The notes: generated by a model not told the origin, from the letters alone. A stretch of 64,000 nucleotides of DNA from Caballeronia sordidicola (GCF_000729995.1 NZ_JNFG01000017.1:1-64000), one strand, 5' to 3'. Numbered from the stretch's first letter, positions 1 through 9,348 are shown. Numbers and translations are program-made.

Positions 1-3000
1 ACAACGTTGCAGCTGCGACGACCGCAGCAGGTGCAGCGGCAACGGCAGCCAAGCTAGCATCGGGCAACGCAGTCCAGTACGACAGCACCACGCACGCATC
101 GGTCACGTTTGGTGGCACGGGCGCAGCTGTCGCACTGAAGAATGTTGCAGCAGGCAAGGACACGACTGACGCAGTCAACATGGGTCAGTTGACGGCCATG
201 GGTGCCAAGTTCGACTCGACCGGTCAGATGACGAATGCATTTGTCGCTTACGACAGCGCAGCCAAGACATCGGTCTCGTTGGGCAACGGCACGGCTGGCG
301 TTCAGATCCATCAAGTCGCGGCAGGTACGGCGGACACCGACGCGGTCAACTTCAAGCAGTTGAACGCAATGACTAGCAGCCTCTCGGCTGTGACCGGCAG
401 CCTGAAGTACATTCGCTTTGGCGCTTCAGTAGGTCAGACGGCTATTGCATCGGGCACTGATTCAATCGCGTTCGGCGGCGATGCCAATGCGAACGGTTTG
501 GGTTCGCTCGCGATCGGCCGCAAGTCGACCTCTTCAGGGATCAACGCAATGGCGTTCGGACTGGGCTCGAACGCCAGTGCGGACAATTCGATCGCGCTGG
601 GTGCCGGCTCTTTGGCAACGGACACCAACACCGTTTCGGTGGGCAACTACAACCTGCAACGTCGCATTGTGAACGTCGCGGACGGTCAGGATGCTGAAGA
701 CGCAGTCAACCTGGGCCAGGTCGAAGCGCTGATCGGTGCTGCAAACAAGGCTCCGGCAGTGCTGAAGGCCACGCGCTCAGCGGGCTTGCTTGGCGATGGT
801 TTGCCGCCTGCTTCGTTGACGCCGGACCAGTTGATGAAGACGGGCGCGACGGACAAGGTTGACCAGATCGATGCCGTCGGAACCGACGCAATCGCGATGG
901 GCCTCAATGTCCACGCAACTCAAGACGGCGCTGTGGCTATCGGCCAGGGCGCGGGCGCGAGCGGCAATAACGCAGTCAGTATTGGTGTGAATACGGTTTC
1001 AGCAGGCGACTTGGCGACCGCAATTGGTGTCAATGCACAAGCCATGGGAGACCGTTCGCTGGCAATCGGACGCTTGTCCAGCGCCAACGGCGACGACACG
1101 ATTGCGGTGGGTAACAGCAATATCGTTGACGCCTCTGCGGCGAAGGCGGCGGCGTTTGGTTTCGGTAATACGGTGGTTGGCGCGGGTTCGGTTGTTATCG
1201 GCAATTCGAATAAGTTGTCGACGGCAAACACGTTCGTGTTGGGTAGCAATATTACCGGTACGGACCTCAAGGGCAAGGGCGGCACAAACAGCATCATCTT
1301 GGGCGCTGGCAGCGATGGCTCGCAGTCGAATGTCTTGTCTATCGGTGCAGCCGGTTCGGAGCGCAAGATCGTCAATGTAGCGGCAGGTTCGACCACGACC
1401 GACGCAGTCAACTACGGTCAGATGACTGCGGCGATCAAAGCGGCTGGAACAGGCGGCACGGGTGGCGACACGTTCGTGACGCAAGCAGCGGCTGGCAGCG
1501 ATCTCCTCGTTGGATCGGAAACTGACGGCACGCATGTGAACTTTGCAGGCAAGGGCGGGGCATCGCGTGAACTGATCAACGTGTCGGCTGGTACGACGGA
1601 TACGTCGGCAGTGAACCTGAGCCAGTTGAAGCCGGCAGTAGCGGCTTTGGGCGGCGGCGCAGGAATCGATGCTTCGGGTAAGGTAACTGGCCCGACGTAT
1701 TCAATCGGTGGCAAGGACAAGCACACGGTTGGCGACGCTTTCACTGCGGTTGATACCAACCTGACGACGTTGAACAGCACGGTTGCAGGCATCACGGCGG
1801 GCGGTACAGGTCTGGTCGTTCAGGACCCGGCAACCGGTGACATCACGGTCGGCGCATTGTTGAACGGCAGCAAGGTCAACTTCGCAGGTAGTGCAGGTGA
1901 TCGCGTACTGACCGGCGTTGCGGACGGTGCTATCACGAGCTCAAGCTCAGACGCAGTGAACGGCAAGCAGATCGCCGGTATCTCGTCGAGCTTTGCAACG
2001 GCGATCGGCGGTGGTTCGCAGATGAACACCGACGGTTCGGTAACCATTCCGACGTTCACGGTGGGTGGCAAAACGGTGAATAACGTCGGCGATGCGATCA
2101 ACAGCCTCGACACCAATATCAGCAGCCTCGACACCAGGATCACCAACATCAGCAACGCTGGTGGTGTGGCTACGCCGAACGCAGTGGCGTACGACTCGGC
2201 AGCGAAGGACACGCTGACGTTGGGCACGGCTGACCAGAAGACGACGCTGACGAACCTGAAAGATGGCGACATCTCCACGGCGACCAGCACGGATGCGGTA
2301 ACGGGCGGTCAGTTGTACACGACGAACCAAAACGTCGCAGACTTGACGCAGAAGATGATCAACGTCGAAACGACCGGTTCCACGAGCATTGGCGTGAACG
2401 GTGCGAACGGTGCTGACGGCCAGCCGGGCGCAGCAGGTGCAGCAGGAGCCACTGGCGCAGATGCAATCGCCATGGGTGACACGGCATCGGCTTCTGGCGA
2501 TCATTCAGTCGTGATCGGCGGTGGTGCAACGGCTTCGGGTGACGGCACGACGGTCATCGGCGGAAACGGTAGCGCAACGGGTGCGAACTCGACGGCAATC
2601 GGTAGCGGCTCCAACGCTACTGGCGCCAACTCGGTAGCATTGGGTGCGGGTTCGGTGGCAGATCGTGACAACAGCGTGTCGGTCGGTTCTGACGGTCACG
2701 AGCGTCAGATCACCAACGTGGCAGCTGGTACACAGGGTACGGACGCAGTCAACCTGAACCAGATGAACTCGGCGGTGGGCGGCATTGCTCGCAAGGCGTA
2801 CAGCGGTATCGCGGCAGCTACAGCGCTGACGATGATCCCGGACGTCGACGCGAACAAGACGTTGTCGATCGGTATCGGCGGCGGTACGTTCCAGGGCTAT
2901 GCAGCAACGGCCATTGGCGGTACGGCTCGTATTACGCAGAACATCAAGGTGCGCGTAGGCGCAGGTTGGTCGGCAGCGGGTACGACGGTTGGCGCAGGTG

Positions 3001-3017
3001 CTTCGTACCAGTGGTAA
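1..3017 (+). CDS. Trimeric autotransporter adhesin (YadA/Hia type), C-terminal part, 5' truncated by window edge
   Basis: The reading frame is open from base 3, so the gene begins before the window; the first internal ATG (180) is not the real start. About 1005 residues are visible. The protein is built from repeats typical of trimeric autotransporters: head-type repeats of the form 'SIALGAGS' or 'AIGSGSNATG', and neck/stalk motifs 'NVAAGTQGTDAVNLNQM' recurring along the whole length. The last ~75 residues (from 'GIARKAYSGIAAATAL') form a YadA-like outer-membrane anchor ending in an aromatic residue (Trp). Family knowledge: three chains make a 12-stranded barrel and expose the stalk for adhesion. 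A collagen-like Gly-X-Y run lies at 2391-2462. The next gene, hexR, is convergent. Family assignment is very secure; the ligand is unknown. Confidence 0.95.
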   Translation, partial: NVAAATTAAGAAATAAKLASGNAVQYDSTTHASVTFGGTGAAVALKNVAAGKDTTDAVNMGQLTAMGAKFDSTGQMTNAFVAYDSAAKTSVSLGNGTAGVQIHQVAAGTADTDAVNFKQLNAMTSSLSAVTGSLKYIRFGASVGQTAIASGTDSIAFGGDANANGLGSLAIGRKSTSSGINAMAFGLGSNASADNSIALGAGSLATDTNTVSVGNYNLQRRIVNVADGQDAEDAVNLGQVEALIGAANKAPAVLKATRSAGLLGDGLPPASLTPDQLMKTGATDKVDQIDAVGTDAIAMGLNVHATQDGAVAIGQGAGASGNNAVSIGVNTVSAGDLATAIGVNAQAMGDRSLAIGRLSSANGDDTIAVGNSNIVDASAAKAAAFGFGNTVVGAGSVVIGNSNKLSTANTFVLGSNITGTDLKGKGGTNSIILGAGSDGSQSNVLSIGAAGSERKIVNVAAGSTTTDAVNYGQMTAAIKAAGTGGTGGDTFVTQAAAGSDLLVGSETDGTHVNFAGKGGASRELINVSAGTTDTSAVNLSQLKPAVAALGGGAGIDASGKVTGPTYSIGGKDKHTVGDAFTAVDTNLTTLNSTVAGITAGGTGLVVQDPATGDITVGALLNGSKVNFAGSAGDRVLTGVADGAITSSSSDAVNGKQIAGISSSFATAIGGGSQMNTDGSVTIPTFTVGGKTVNNVGDAINSLDTNISSLDTRITNISNAGGVATPNAVAYDSAAKDTLTLGTADQKTTLTNLKDGDISTATSTDAVTGGQLYTTNQNVADLTQKMINVETTGSTSIGVNGANGADGQPGAAGAAGATGADAIAMGDTASASGDHSVVIGGGATASGDGTTVIGGNGSATGANSTAIGSGSNATGANSVALGAGSVADRDNSVSVGSDGHERQITNVAAGTQGTDAVNLNQMNSAVGGIARKAYSGIAAATALTMIPDVDANKTLSIGIGGGTFQGYAATAIGGTARITQNIKVRVGAGWSAAGTTVGAGASYQW

Positions 3018-3033
3018 TTAACGCTTGACCCAG

Positions 3034-3063
3034 TAGAGCCCGGTTCGGAAGGGCCGGGCTCTA
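3034..3063 (+). terminator. Hairpin downstream of the autotransporter gene
   Basis: A perfect 10-bp inverted repeat (tagagcccgg / ccgggctcta, arms 3034-3043 and 3054-3063) lies 16 bases after the stop codon. It has no T run, so it may be an RNA 3'-end stabiliser rather than a full terminator; the stronger terminator is further on at 3152. Confidence 0.5.
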
Positions 3064-3079
3064 CGAAGGCCAGGAAACA

Positions 3080-3150
3080 AGATTGTTCAGCAGTACCGTA
3101 GTAGCTTGAGTCAAATATTCAGATTGTTCAGCAGTACCGTTGTAACTTGA
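3080..3150. repeat. Direct repeat of 30 bp, two copies
   Basis: Copies at 3080-3109 and 3121-3150 share 28 of 30 bases (core agattgttcagcagtaccgt) with an 11-base spacer. They sit between the autotransporter's two hairpins. No coding function is visible. Confidence 0.75.
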
Positions 3151-3151
3151 T

Positions 3152-3185
3152 GCGGGTTCTTCTTCGGAAGAACCCGCTTTTTTTT
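3152..3185 (+). terminator. Strong intrinsic terminator between adhesin and hexR
   Basis: Perfect 10-bp stem (gcgggttctt at 3152-3161, aagaacccgc at 3168-3177) with a short cttcgg-type loop, followed by a run of T from 3178. It ends transcription of the adhesin gene; it could also act on the convergent hexR transcript. Confidence 0.85.
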
Positions 3186-3227
3186 CGCCTGTTTTTCTTG
3201 TTTTTCTAAGGCGAGGTCAGCGCGGCG

Positions 3228-4073
3228 TCAGTTCCCCACCCGCCGCTTGTCCAGCACGTCCTTCGCCTCAGCGAGTCTCTCCGCAAATTCCGGCCCGCGC
3301 GCGAGCGCGACGCCCACTGCCAGAATGTCGCCAATCGCCAGATGCGAGACGCGCGATGTCATCGGCGAAAAGATGTCCGTGTCTTCATCCACGTTAGCGA
3401 ACAGCCCGACCGTGGCCATGCGCGCGAGCGGCGAATTCCCGTGCGTGATGGCAATGACCTTCGCCCCGCCTTCCAGCGCCGACTTCACGGCATCGAGAAT
3501 ATCGCGCGTGCGGCCCGTATTCGAGATGACGACAACCACATCGCCCGCACCCAGCAATGCTGCCGATGTCGTGTACGTATGAGGATCGGAATACGCGACG
3601 CTCGGCACGCCGAGCCGGAAGAACTTGTGCTGGATATCCAGCGCAGCGATGCCCGATCCGCCCGCGCCATAAAATTCGATTCGCCGCGCCTGCGCCAGCA
3701 GGGTAATCGCGGCGCCCACGCTATCCGATGACAAACTGTTGCGCACCTGCAGCAGCGCGCCAATCGTCCGGTCGAGCACTTTCGCAACGACGCCGGCCGC
3801 CGGTTCGTCGGGACGCACATCTCGGAAAACGGAGGGCGCGGGAACGTCGGATGCGACGCTTTGCGCCAGGCGGATCTTGAACTCGCGGAAGCCAGAAAAT
3901 CCCAGCGCCTGGCAGAACCGCGCGATGGTCGGCTGGCTCACGCCGGCTCGCACGGCGAAGTCGGTCATCGTGAGGTCGAGCACTTCGCGCGGCGCGTCGA
4001 TGACGTAATCGGCGAGCTTGCGCTCGGAGGGGCGCAATTGATCGCGCATTGCTTCGACTTGGGACAGCAACAT
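3228..4073 (-). CDS. hexR: RpiR-family transcriptional regulator, HexR-type
   Basis: 281 residues. An N-terminal HTH of the RpiR family (residues ~1-77, including 'GVSQPTIARFCQALGFSG') is followed by a SIS sugar-phosphate-binding domain (~120-260, with 'GAGGSGIAALDIQHKF' and 'SNTGRTRDILDAV'). Known role: HexR represses Entner-Doudoroff genes and is released by 2-keto-3-deoxy-6-phosphogluconate. I chose the ATG at 4073 (MLLSQVEAMRDQL) rather than an upstream start at 4199, because the family begins at this motif and the extra 42 residues look non-coding. The gene is divergent from edd-eda, and two HexR-like boxes (4125, 4234) lie between them, which supports autoregulation and control of edd. 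Confidence 0.9.
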   Translation of the reverse strand: MLLSQVEAMRDQLRPSERKLADYVIDAPREVLDLTMTDFAVRAGVSQPTIARFCQALGFSGFREFKIRLAQSVASDVPAPSVFRDVRPDEPAAGVVAKVLDRTIGALLQVRNSLSSDSVGAAITLLAQARRIEFYGAGGSGIAALDIQHKFFRLGVPSVAYSDPHTYTTSAALLGAGDVVVVISNTGRTRDILDAVKSALEGGAKVIAITHGNSPLARMATVGLFANVDEDTDIFSPMTSRVSHLAIGDILAVGVALARGPEFAERLAEAKDVLDKRRVGN

Positions 4074-4124
4074 CGGGAATTCGCCTATGCTGGAATTGCA
4101 CGGACTATAGCCGATTCGCCGAAA

Positions 4125-4139
4125 TGTACAAAAACTACA
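4125..4139. promoter_or_regulatory. HexR-like operator, hexR-proximal
   Basis: TGTACAAAAACTACA has perfect TGTA/TACA half-sites, matching the known HexR consensus form (TGTA-N7-TACA). It lies about 50 bases upstream of the hexR start, consistent with autorepression. Confidence 0.75.
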
Positions 4140-4233
4140 AGACAAATCACGATTCGAATCAGCTTTCGGACACGGTAAGCGCCCATGTAATAAAAGCATT
4201 TCAAAGAAATTAGGGTTTTCCAGATGGTGCGTA

Positions 4234-4248
4234 TGTAGTTTTTCTACT
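4234..4248. promoter_or_regulatory. HexR-like operator, edd-proximal
   Basis: TGTAGTTTTTCTACT is a palindrome with one arm mismatch and is nearly the reverse complement of the box at 4125. It lies about 107 bases upstream of the edd start, suitable for repression of the edd-eda promoter. Confidence 0.75.
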
Positions 4249-4354
4249 AGAATTTGGATTGATCCGCTCGGGTGCGCCTAGAAAACGATAAGCGCCCAAA
4301 CCCGCGCACCCCATTTACCTGACGCTCGCCCAGCCGCCAAGCGAAGGAGTTTCG

Positions 4355-6208
4355 ATGGTTTCCCCGCATTCGCATCTTCAAAAAGTCACGCAACGTGTCA
4401 TCGAGCGCAGCAAGCCCACGCGCACGGCGTATCTGGCGCGTATCGATGGCGCACAAGGTCACTTCCCGGCGCGTGGCGCGTTGTCGTGCGCGAATCTCGC
4501 GCACGGTTTCGCCGGCCTTGAAGGGCAAGAAAAGATCTCGATCCGAGCGGTTCGCGAGCCGAACATCGGCATTGTTTCGTCTTATAACGAAATGCTTTCC
4601 GCGCACGCGCCGTTCAAGGATTACCCGGACATCATCAAGCGCGCGGCGCGCGAGGCGGGCGGCGTGGCGCAATTCGCGGGCGGCGTGCCGGCCATGTGCG
4701 ATGGCGTCACGCAAGGCAACGCGGGCATGGAACTGTCGCTGTTTTCGCGCGAAGTGATCGCGATGAGCACCGCCGTCGCGCTGACCCACAACATGTTCGA
4801 TGCCGCGCTTTGCCTCGGCATCTGCGACAAGATCGTTCCGGGCTTGCTGATCGGCGCGCTGCAATTTGGCCATTTGCCGACCATTTTCGTGCCGGCCGGC
4901 CCGATGACAAGCGGCATCAGCAACGACGACAAAGCCAAGGTCCGTCAGAAATTTGCGACTGGCGGGTGTGATCGCGAAGTATTGCTCGAAGCCGAAGCGG
5001 CCGCGTATCACGGCCACGGCACGTGCACGTTCTATGGCACGGCGAACAGCAACCAGATGCTGATGGAAGTAATGGGACTGCATTTGCCCGGCTCGGCCTT
5101 CATCCACCCGCATACGCCGTTAAGAGATGCGCTCACCGCTGAAGCCGCGAAACGCGTGCTTGAACTCACCGTGGAGCGCGGCCATTACACGCCGGTCGGC
5201 CATGTTGTCGATGAAAAATCGATCGTCAACGGCATCGTCGCGTTGCTGGCGACGGGCGGTTCCACCAATCACACGCTGCACCTGGTCGCGATCGCACGCG
5301 CGGCGGGAATTGTGATCGACTGGAATGACTTCGATGAGCTCTCGCAAGCCGTGCCGCTCGTCGCGCGCATTTATCCGAACGGCAAGGCCGACGTGAACCA
5401 TTTCCACGCGGCGGGCGGCATCGCATATCTGGTACGCGATCTGCTGCAAGCCGGCTTGCTGCATGAAGACGTGAAAACCGTCGCCGGCGAGGGCTTGAAA
5501 CACTACACGCGCGAACCGAAACTGCTCGACGGCAAACTCACCTGGGTCGACGGCACCGAAACCAGCCACGACACGAAAGTCCTGCGCAGCCACAAGGAAC
5601 CCTTTGCCCCCGATGGCGGTCTGCGTCTGATGCAGGGAAAGCTCGGCCGCGGCGTGATCAAGATCTCAGCGGTGGCGGAATCGCATCGGCTGGTGAAAGC
5701 GCCTGCGATTGTTTTCGAGTCGCAGGAGCAGGTTCAGGAAGCCTTCGACAACGGCGAGCTCAAGCGCGATTTCGTGGCGATCGTGCGGTTTCAGGGCGCG
5801 CGCGCGAACGGCATGCCGGAGTTGCACCGGTTGACGCCGCTTCTCGGCGTGTTGCAGGATCAGGGCTTCCATGTGGCATTGGTGACGGACGGGCGCATGT
5901 CGGGTGCATCGGGCAAGGTGCCCGCCGTGATCCATCTCTCGCCGGAAGCCTTGCTGCAAGGACCGCTGGGCAAGGTGCGCACGGGCGACACAATTATCAT
6001 CGATGCAAACAAGGGTGTGCTTGACGTCGAAATAGACAACGCCGAATGGGCGGCCCGCGAAGTCGAGCAGCCGCAGCACCAGGCGGAAAACGAAGTGGGT
6101 TTCGGCCGCGAATTGTTCGGCGTTTTCCGCCACTCGGCCATGCCGGCGGAACTTGGCGCATCGGTATTCGGCCCGATGGTCGGAGAAATTTCAAGGAGCA
6201 GCAAATGA
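4355..6208 (+). CDS. edd: Phosphogluconate dehydratase
   Basis: 617 residues, close to the ~605 of known Edd. It dehydrates 6-phosphogluconate to 2-keto-3-deoxy-6-phosphogluconate in the cytoplasmic Entner-Doudoroff pathway, using a [4Fe-4S] cluster. Visible family signatures are '[19 protein letters not shown]' near residues 114-132 and '[20 protein letters not shown]' near 514-533, both diagnostic of the IlvD/Edd family. An AAGGAG ribosome-binding site lies at 4344-4349. The stop codon overlaps the eda start (ATGA at 6205), showing translational coupling. It is divergent from hexR. Confidence 0.97.
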   Translation: MVSPHSHLQKVTQRVIERSKPTRTAYLARIDGAQGHFPARGALSCANLAHGFAGLEGQEKISIRAVREPNIGIVSSYNEMLSAHAPFKDYPDIIKRAAREAGGVAQFAGGVPAMCDGVTQGNAGMELSLFSREVIAMSTAVALTHNMFDAALCLGICDKIVPGLLIGALQFGHLPTIFVPAGPMTSGISNDDKAKVRQKFATGGCDREVLLEAEAAAYHGHGTCTFYGTANSNQMLMEVMGLHLPGSAFIHPHTPLRDALTAEAAKRVLELTVERGHYTPVGHVVDEKSIVNGIVALLATGGSTNHTLHLVAIARAAGIVIDWNDFDELSQAVPLVARIYPNGKADVNHFHAAGGIAYLVRDLLQAGLLHEDVKTVAGEGLKHYTREPKLLDGKLTWVDGTETSHDTKVLRSHKEPFAPDGGLRLMQGKLGRGVIKISAVAESHRLVKAPAIVFESQEQVQEAFDNGELKRDFVAIVRFQGARANGMPELHRLTPLLGVLQDQGFHVALVTDGRMSGASGKVPAVIHLSPEALLQGPLGKVRTGDTIIIDANKGVLDVEIDNAEWAAREVEQPQHQAENEVGFGRELFGVFRHSAMPAELGASVFGPMVGEISRSSK

Positions 6209-6837
6209 AGACAGTAAGCGAAATCGTGCGCCTCGGGCCGGTGATTCCGGTCCTCGCCTTCGAGTCGGCCGAGCAGGGTGAAAACGTGTCGCGCGCGCTG
6301 CACGCGGGCGGCGTCAAGGTGCTCGAGATCACGCTGCGCACGGCGGCGGGGCTCGAGGCGATCGAACGTGCGAGCCATCTGGCGGACGATATTGTTGTCG
6401 GCGTGGGGACGATCACGAAGCCGGAACATTGCGCCCAAGCGAAGAAGGCGGGTGCGCAATTCGGGGTATCGCCGGGACTGACGAAGGCCATTCACCAGGC
6501 GGCGCTCGATTGCGGCTTGCCGTTGTTGCCCGGCGTGATGACGCCGACCGACATCATCCAGGCCATGGAATTCGGCTACGAGATCGTCAAGCTTTTCCCG
6601 GCTCAGCAGGCGGGCGGCGTGTCGATGCTGCAAGCGCTCAACGGTCCGTTCCCTACGCTTAAGTTCTGCCCGACCGGCGGCATCACGGCGGAAACGGCGC
6701 CGAATTTCCTGGCGCTGCCGAACGTGGTGTGCGTTGGCGGATCATGGCTGACGCCGAAAGCCGCGCTCACCGCGCAGAACTGGGAAGAAGTCACGCGGCT
6801 GGCGCGTGCGGCGAGCACGCTGGCGCCATCGAAATGA
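6205..6837 (+). CDS. eda: 2-keto-3-deoxy-6-phosphogluconate (KDPG) aldolase
   Basis: 210 residues. It cleaves KDPG to pyruvate and glyceraldehyde 3-phosphate. The catalytic glutamate (E41 in 'VLEITLRT') and the Schiff-base lysine (K129 in 'EIVKLFPA') are present, as is the phosphate-binding segment 'CPTGGI'. The ATG at 6205 is chosen over a longer frame starting at 6046 because it has AAGGAG at 6194-6199, overlaps the edd stop as ATGA, and gives the family's usual length. Confidence 0.97.
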   Translation: MKTVSEIVRLGPVIPVLAFESAEQGENVSRALHAGGVKVLEITLRTAAGLEAIERASHLADDIVVGVGTITKPEHCAQAKKAGAQFGVSPGLTKAIHQAALDCGLPLLPGVMTPTDIIQAMEFGYEIVKLFPAQQAGGVSMLQALNGPFPTLKFCPTGGITAETAPNFLALPNVVCVGGSWLTPKAALTAQNWEEVTRLARAASTLAPSK

Positions 6838-6860
6838 ACTGATTTAGCTGCACTGCAAAA

Positions 6861-6897
6861 AGCCTCCGCGCTCACCCCGCGGAGGCTTTTGTTTTTT
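6861..6897 (+). terminator. Intrinsic terminator after edd-eda
   Basis: 10-bp stem (agcctccgcg 6861-6870 with cgcggaggct 6878-6887) followed by tttgtttttt. It separates edd-eda from the gluconate uptake genes, so gntP should have its own promoter in 6898-7025. Confidence 0.9.
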
Positions 6898-7025
6898 CAG
6901 ATTCTGATACGGCTCGTGGGCGAGTTTCTTGCGCCGCAAGTAAAATCGCCGAAGCCATCGGATAACCGTGGTCCTTTGCAACTCGCTCGCGGCATAAAAC
7001 TTCACAAAATCGGGAGACGCTTCAT

Positions 7026-8396
7026 ATGGAACCAGTCCACGGCAGCATGTTGCTGGTGTACGCGGTGATCGCCATCGCGTTGTTGATCCTGCTGATCACG
7101 CGCTACAAGGTTTACCCGTTCCTCGTCCTGATCATTGTTTCACTGCTGCTGGGGCTGGCTGTCGGCATGCCGATGAGCAAGATTGTCTCGGCGTTCGAAA
7201 CCGGCAACGGCAACACGCTCGGGCACATTGCCATTGTGGTGGGCTTGGGCACCATGCTCGGCAAGATGATGGCCGAATCCGGCGGTGCAGAACGCATTGC
7301 GAATACGCTGATTGGCTGGTTTGGCGAGAAATATATTCACTGGGCCATGATGGTCGTTGCGCTGATCGTCGGCCTGCCGGTCTTCTTCGAAGTCGGCTTC
7401 GTGCTGCTGATTCCAATCGCGTTCAACGTGGCGAAGCGGACCAATAAATCGCTGCTGCTGATCGGCCTGCCGATGGTCGCGGGCCTCTCCGTCGTGCACG
7501 GCCTGATTCCGCCGCACCCGGCCGCGTTGCTTGCGGTGCAGGCGTATCACGCGGATATCGGCCGGACGATAGCTTATGGCGTGATGGTCGGCGTGCCGAC
7601 CGCGATTGTCGCGGGTCCGCTGTTCGCGCTGCTGATCCATAAGTACATCAAGTTGCCTGAGCACAATCCGCTCGCGGCGCAATTCGTGGATTCGAAGAAG
7701 GAAGGCGAAGAAGGCGCCAAGCGCGAGCTGCCGGGTTTCGGCATCACGCTGTTCACCATTTTGCTGCCCGTGCTCCTGATGCTGATCGGCAGTTGGGCCG
7801 ACTTGATTTCCTCGCCGAAGACATTGCCGAACGACTTGCTGAAGTTTGTCGGCACATCGGATGTGGCGCTGCTGGTTGCTGTGCTGTTCAGCTTCTGGAG
7901 CTTCGGCGCATCGCGTGGTTTTGATCGGGCGCAGATCCAGAAGTTTTGCGGCGACTGTCTTGCGCCAATCGCGGGGATCACGCTGATCGTGGGTGCGGGC
8001 GGCGGTTTCGGCAACGTGCTGCGCGATAGCGGCATATCGCAGCAACTGGTGGCCACGGCGTCGGCGGCGCATTTATCGCCGTTATTGCTGGGCTGGTTCG
8101 TGGCCGCGTTGATCCGTCTCGCAACCGGTTCCGCGACCGTCGCCATGACGACCGCATGCGGAATCGTGGCGCCGATTGCGGCGGCATCGCATGGTGCGGT
8201 CAGCGCGGAATTGCTCGTGCTCGCGACGGGTTGCGGCTCGCTGATCTTCTCGCATGTGAACGATGGCGGCTTCTGGCTGATCAAGGAATATTTCGGCATG
8301 ACCGTCGGCCAGACGTTCAAGACGTGGTCGTTGTGCGAGACGATAATTTCGATAATGGGTTTGGGCTTGACCTTCGCGTTGTCGACGGTCGTGTAA
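7026..8396 (+). CDS. gntP: Gluconate:H+ symporter, GntP family
   Basis: 456 residues of mostly hydrophobic sequence with about 12 predicted membrane segments and no signal peptide, typical of the GntP/GntT inner-membrane family. Family-type segments include 'FFEVGFVLLIPIAF', 'GLIPPHPAA' and a C-terminal 'SHVNDGGFWLIKEYFGM'. It imports gluconate for phosphorylation by the adjacent kinase, giving 6-phosphogluconate for edd. GGGAG lies at 7012-7016. gntK follows after 10 bases, so the two form an operon. Family is certain; the exact substrate is inferred from context. No HexR box was seen in 6838-7025. Confidence 0.92.
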   Translation: MEPVHGSMLLVYAVIAIALLILLITRYKVYPFLVLIIVSLLLGLAVGMPMSKIVSAFETGNGNTLGHIAIVVGLGTMLGKMMAESGGAERIANTLIGWFGEKYIHWAMMVVALIVGLPVFFEVGFVLLIPIAFNVAKRTNKSLLLIGLPMVAGLSVVHGLIPPHPAALLAVQAYHADIGRTIAYGVMVGVPTAIVAGPLFALLIHKYIKLPEHNPLAAQFVDSKKEGEEGAKRELPGFGITLFTILLPVLLMLIGSWADLISSPKTLPNDLLKFVGTSDVALLVAVLFSFWSFGASRGFDRAQIQKFCGDCLAPIAGITLIVGAGGGFGNVLRDSGISQQLVATASAAHLSPLLLGWFVAALIRLATGSATVAMTTACGIVAPIAAASHGAVSAELLVLATGCGSLIFSHVNDGGFWLIKEYFGMTVGQTFKTWSLCETIISIMGLGLTFALSTVV

Positions 8397-8406
8397 GGAG
8401 AATCAA

Positions 8407-8901
8407 ATGATATTGATCGCAATGGGCGTATCCGGCTGTGGCAAGACCACGATTGGCGAGATGCTGGCGAAGCAGTTGAACTGCGATTTCGCCGATGCGG
8501 ACAGTTTTCACAGCCAGGCAAACAAGGACAAGATGCACAAGGGCATTCCGCTCGACGATGAAGACCGTTGGCCGTGGCTGAAGGCGATTCGTGCATCGAT
8601 TGAAGAGAAGCGGGCGGACGGCAAGCCGCACGTCTATGCGTGCTCGGCGTTAAAGCGTGTGTACCGCGACATTCTCCGCGACGGCGACCGGGACGTGACC
8701 TTTGTGTATCTGAAAGGCACGCCGGAGTTGCTGCGCGAGCGCATCAAGACGCGCACGGGCCATTTCTTCGATCCGGCGTTGTTGCAAAGTCAGTTGGATA
8801 CACTGGAGCCGCCCGGGCCGGATGAAGCGATTGAAGCGGATATTGCCCTGTCTCCGGAAGCTATTGTCGATAAAGTATTAAAGGAAGTTGAAACTCGTTA
8901 A
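8407..8901 (+). CDS. gntK: Gluconokinase, GntK/IdnK family
   Basis: 164 residues. A P-loop at residues 7-15 ('GVSGCGKTT') starts the protein, followed by the family segments 'DADSFHSQANKDKM' and 'PLDDEDRWPWL'. It phosphorylates gluconate with ATP to 6-phosphogluconate. The ribosome-binding site AAGGAG lies at 8395-8400, overlapping the permease stop codon, so the pair is co-transcribed. The next gene downstream is the first Ig-repeat protein; the conserved hairpin at 9007-9041 may terminate this transcript. Confidence 0.95.
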   Translation: MILIAMGVSGCGKTTIGEMLAKQLNCDFADADSFHSQANKDKMHKGIPLDDEDRWPWLKAIRASIEEKRADGKPHVYACSALKRVYRDILRDGDRDVTFVYLKGTPELLRERIKTRTGHFFDPALLQSQLDTLEPPGPDEAIEADIALSPEAIVDKVLKEVETR

Positions 8902-9348
8902 ATAGATTGCAATTATAAATTGTAACGCGTGCAGGATAAAATTCACGGAATCGATTATCTTAATAATTCCGAATAATGCGCGTTAAATTCATGTCGTTCC
9001 TCAGAAAAAGACCGTTTCAGCTTAAGGCTGGACCGGTCTTTGTCTTTTCGATACCTTGAAGCGATAGCGCAAACGCAGATCCTTGTTGCGTATGGCATTG
9101 CGTAAGCTCTTGCGCGTTTAAGCACATTTTTTGACGAATCAGACGACCTATTTAATGGTCGGCGAGAACGCCTGCGCATTTAGGAAATGTCCCGTATCAG
9201 TGCACGGGCTCGGCGGTCAAAATCGCGAATTCCGCTTCGAGGCCGTTCAACACGGAATTGAGGCGCTCCTTGGTCGGGAATGGACGAATCATTTGTTGCA
9301 TTCGATTTACGTTTCCCGTCGATTTCTCAGTAATACAGGATTAATGAA
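8902..9348 (+). promoter_or_regulatory. Type-1 leader region of Ig-repeat gene 1
   Basis: 447 bases with no convincing gene. The first ~100 bases are much more AT-rich than the surroundings. A hairpin follows at 9007-9041 (aaagaccg / cggtcttt, with inner cagc / gctg) and a short T-rich tail. The whole layout recurs upstream of gene 2 (15106-15536): blocks such as 'cgattatcttaataatt', 'cgatagcgcaaacgca', 'aggaaatgtcccgtatc' and 'gggctcggcggtcaaaatcg' are shared in the same order. The conserved leader probably carries promoter and regulatory signals. A minus-strand 31-codon frame (9292-9197) is discussed under findings. Confidence 0.6.

Noticed and set aside
9007..9041. Simple terminator of gntK
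   Set aside because: It may terminate gntK, but the same hairpin occurs in the gene 2 leader after an independent terminator, so it is treated as part of the leader.
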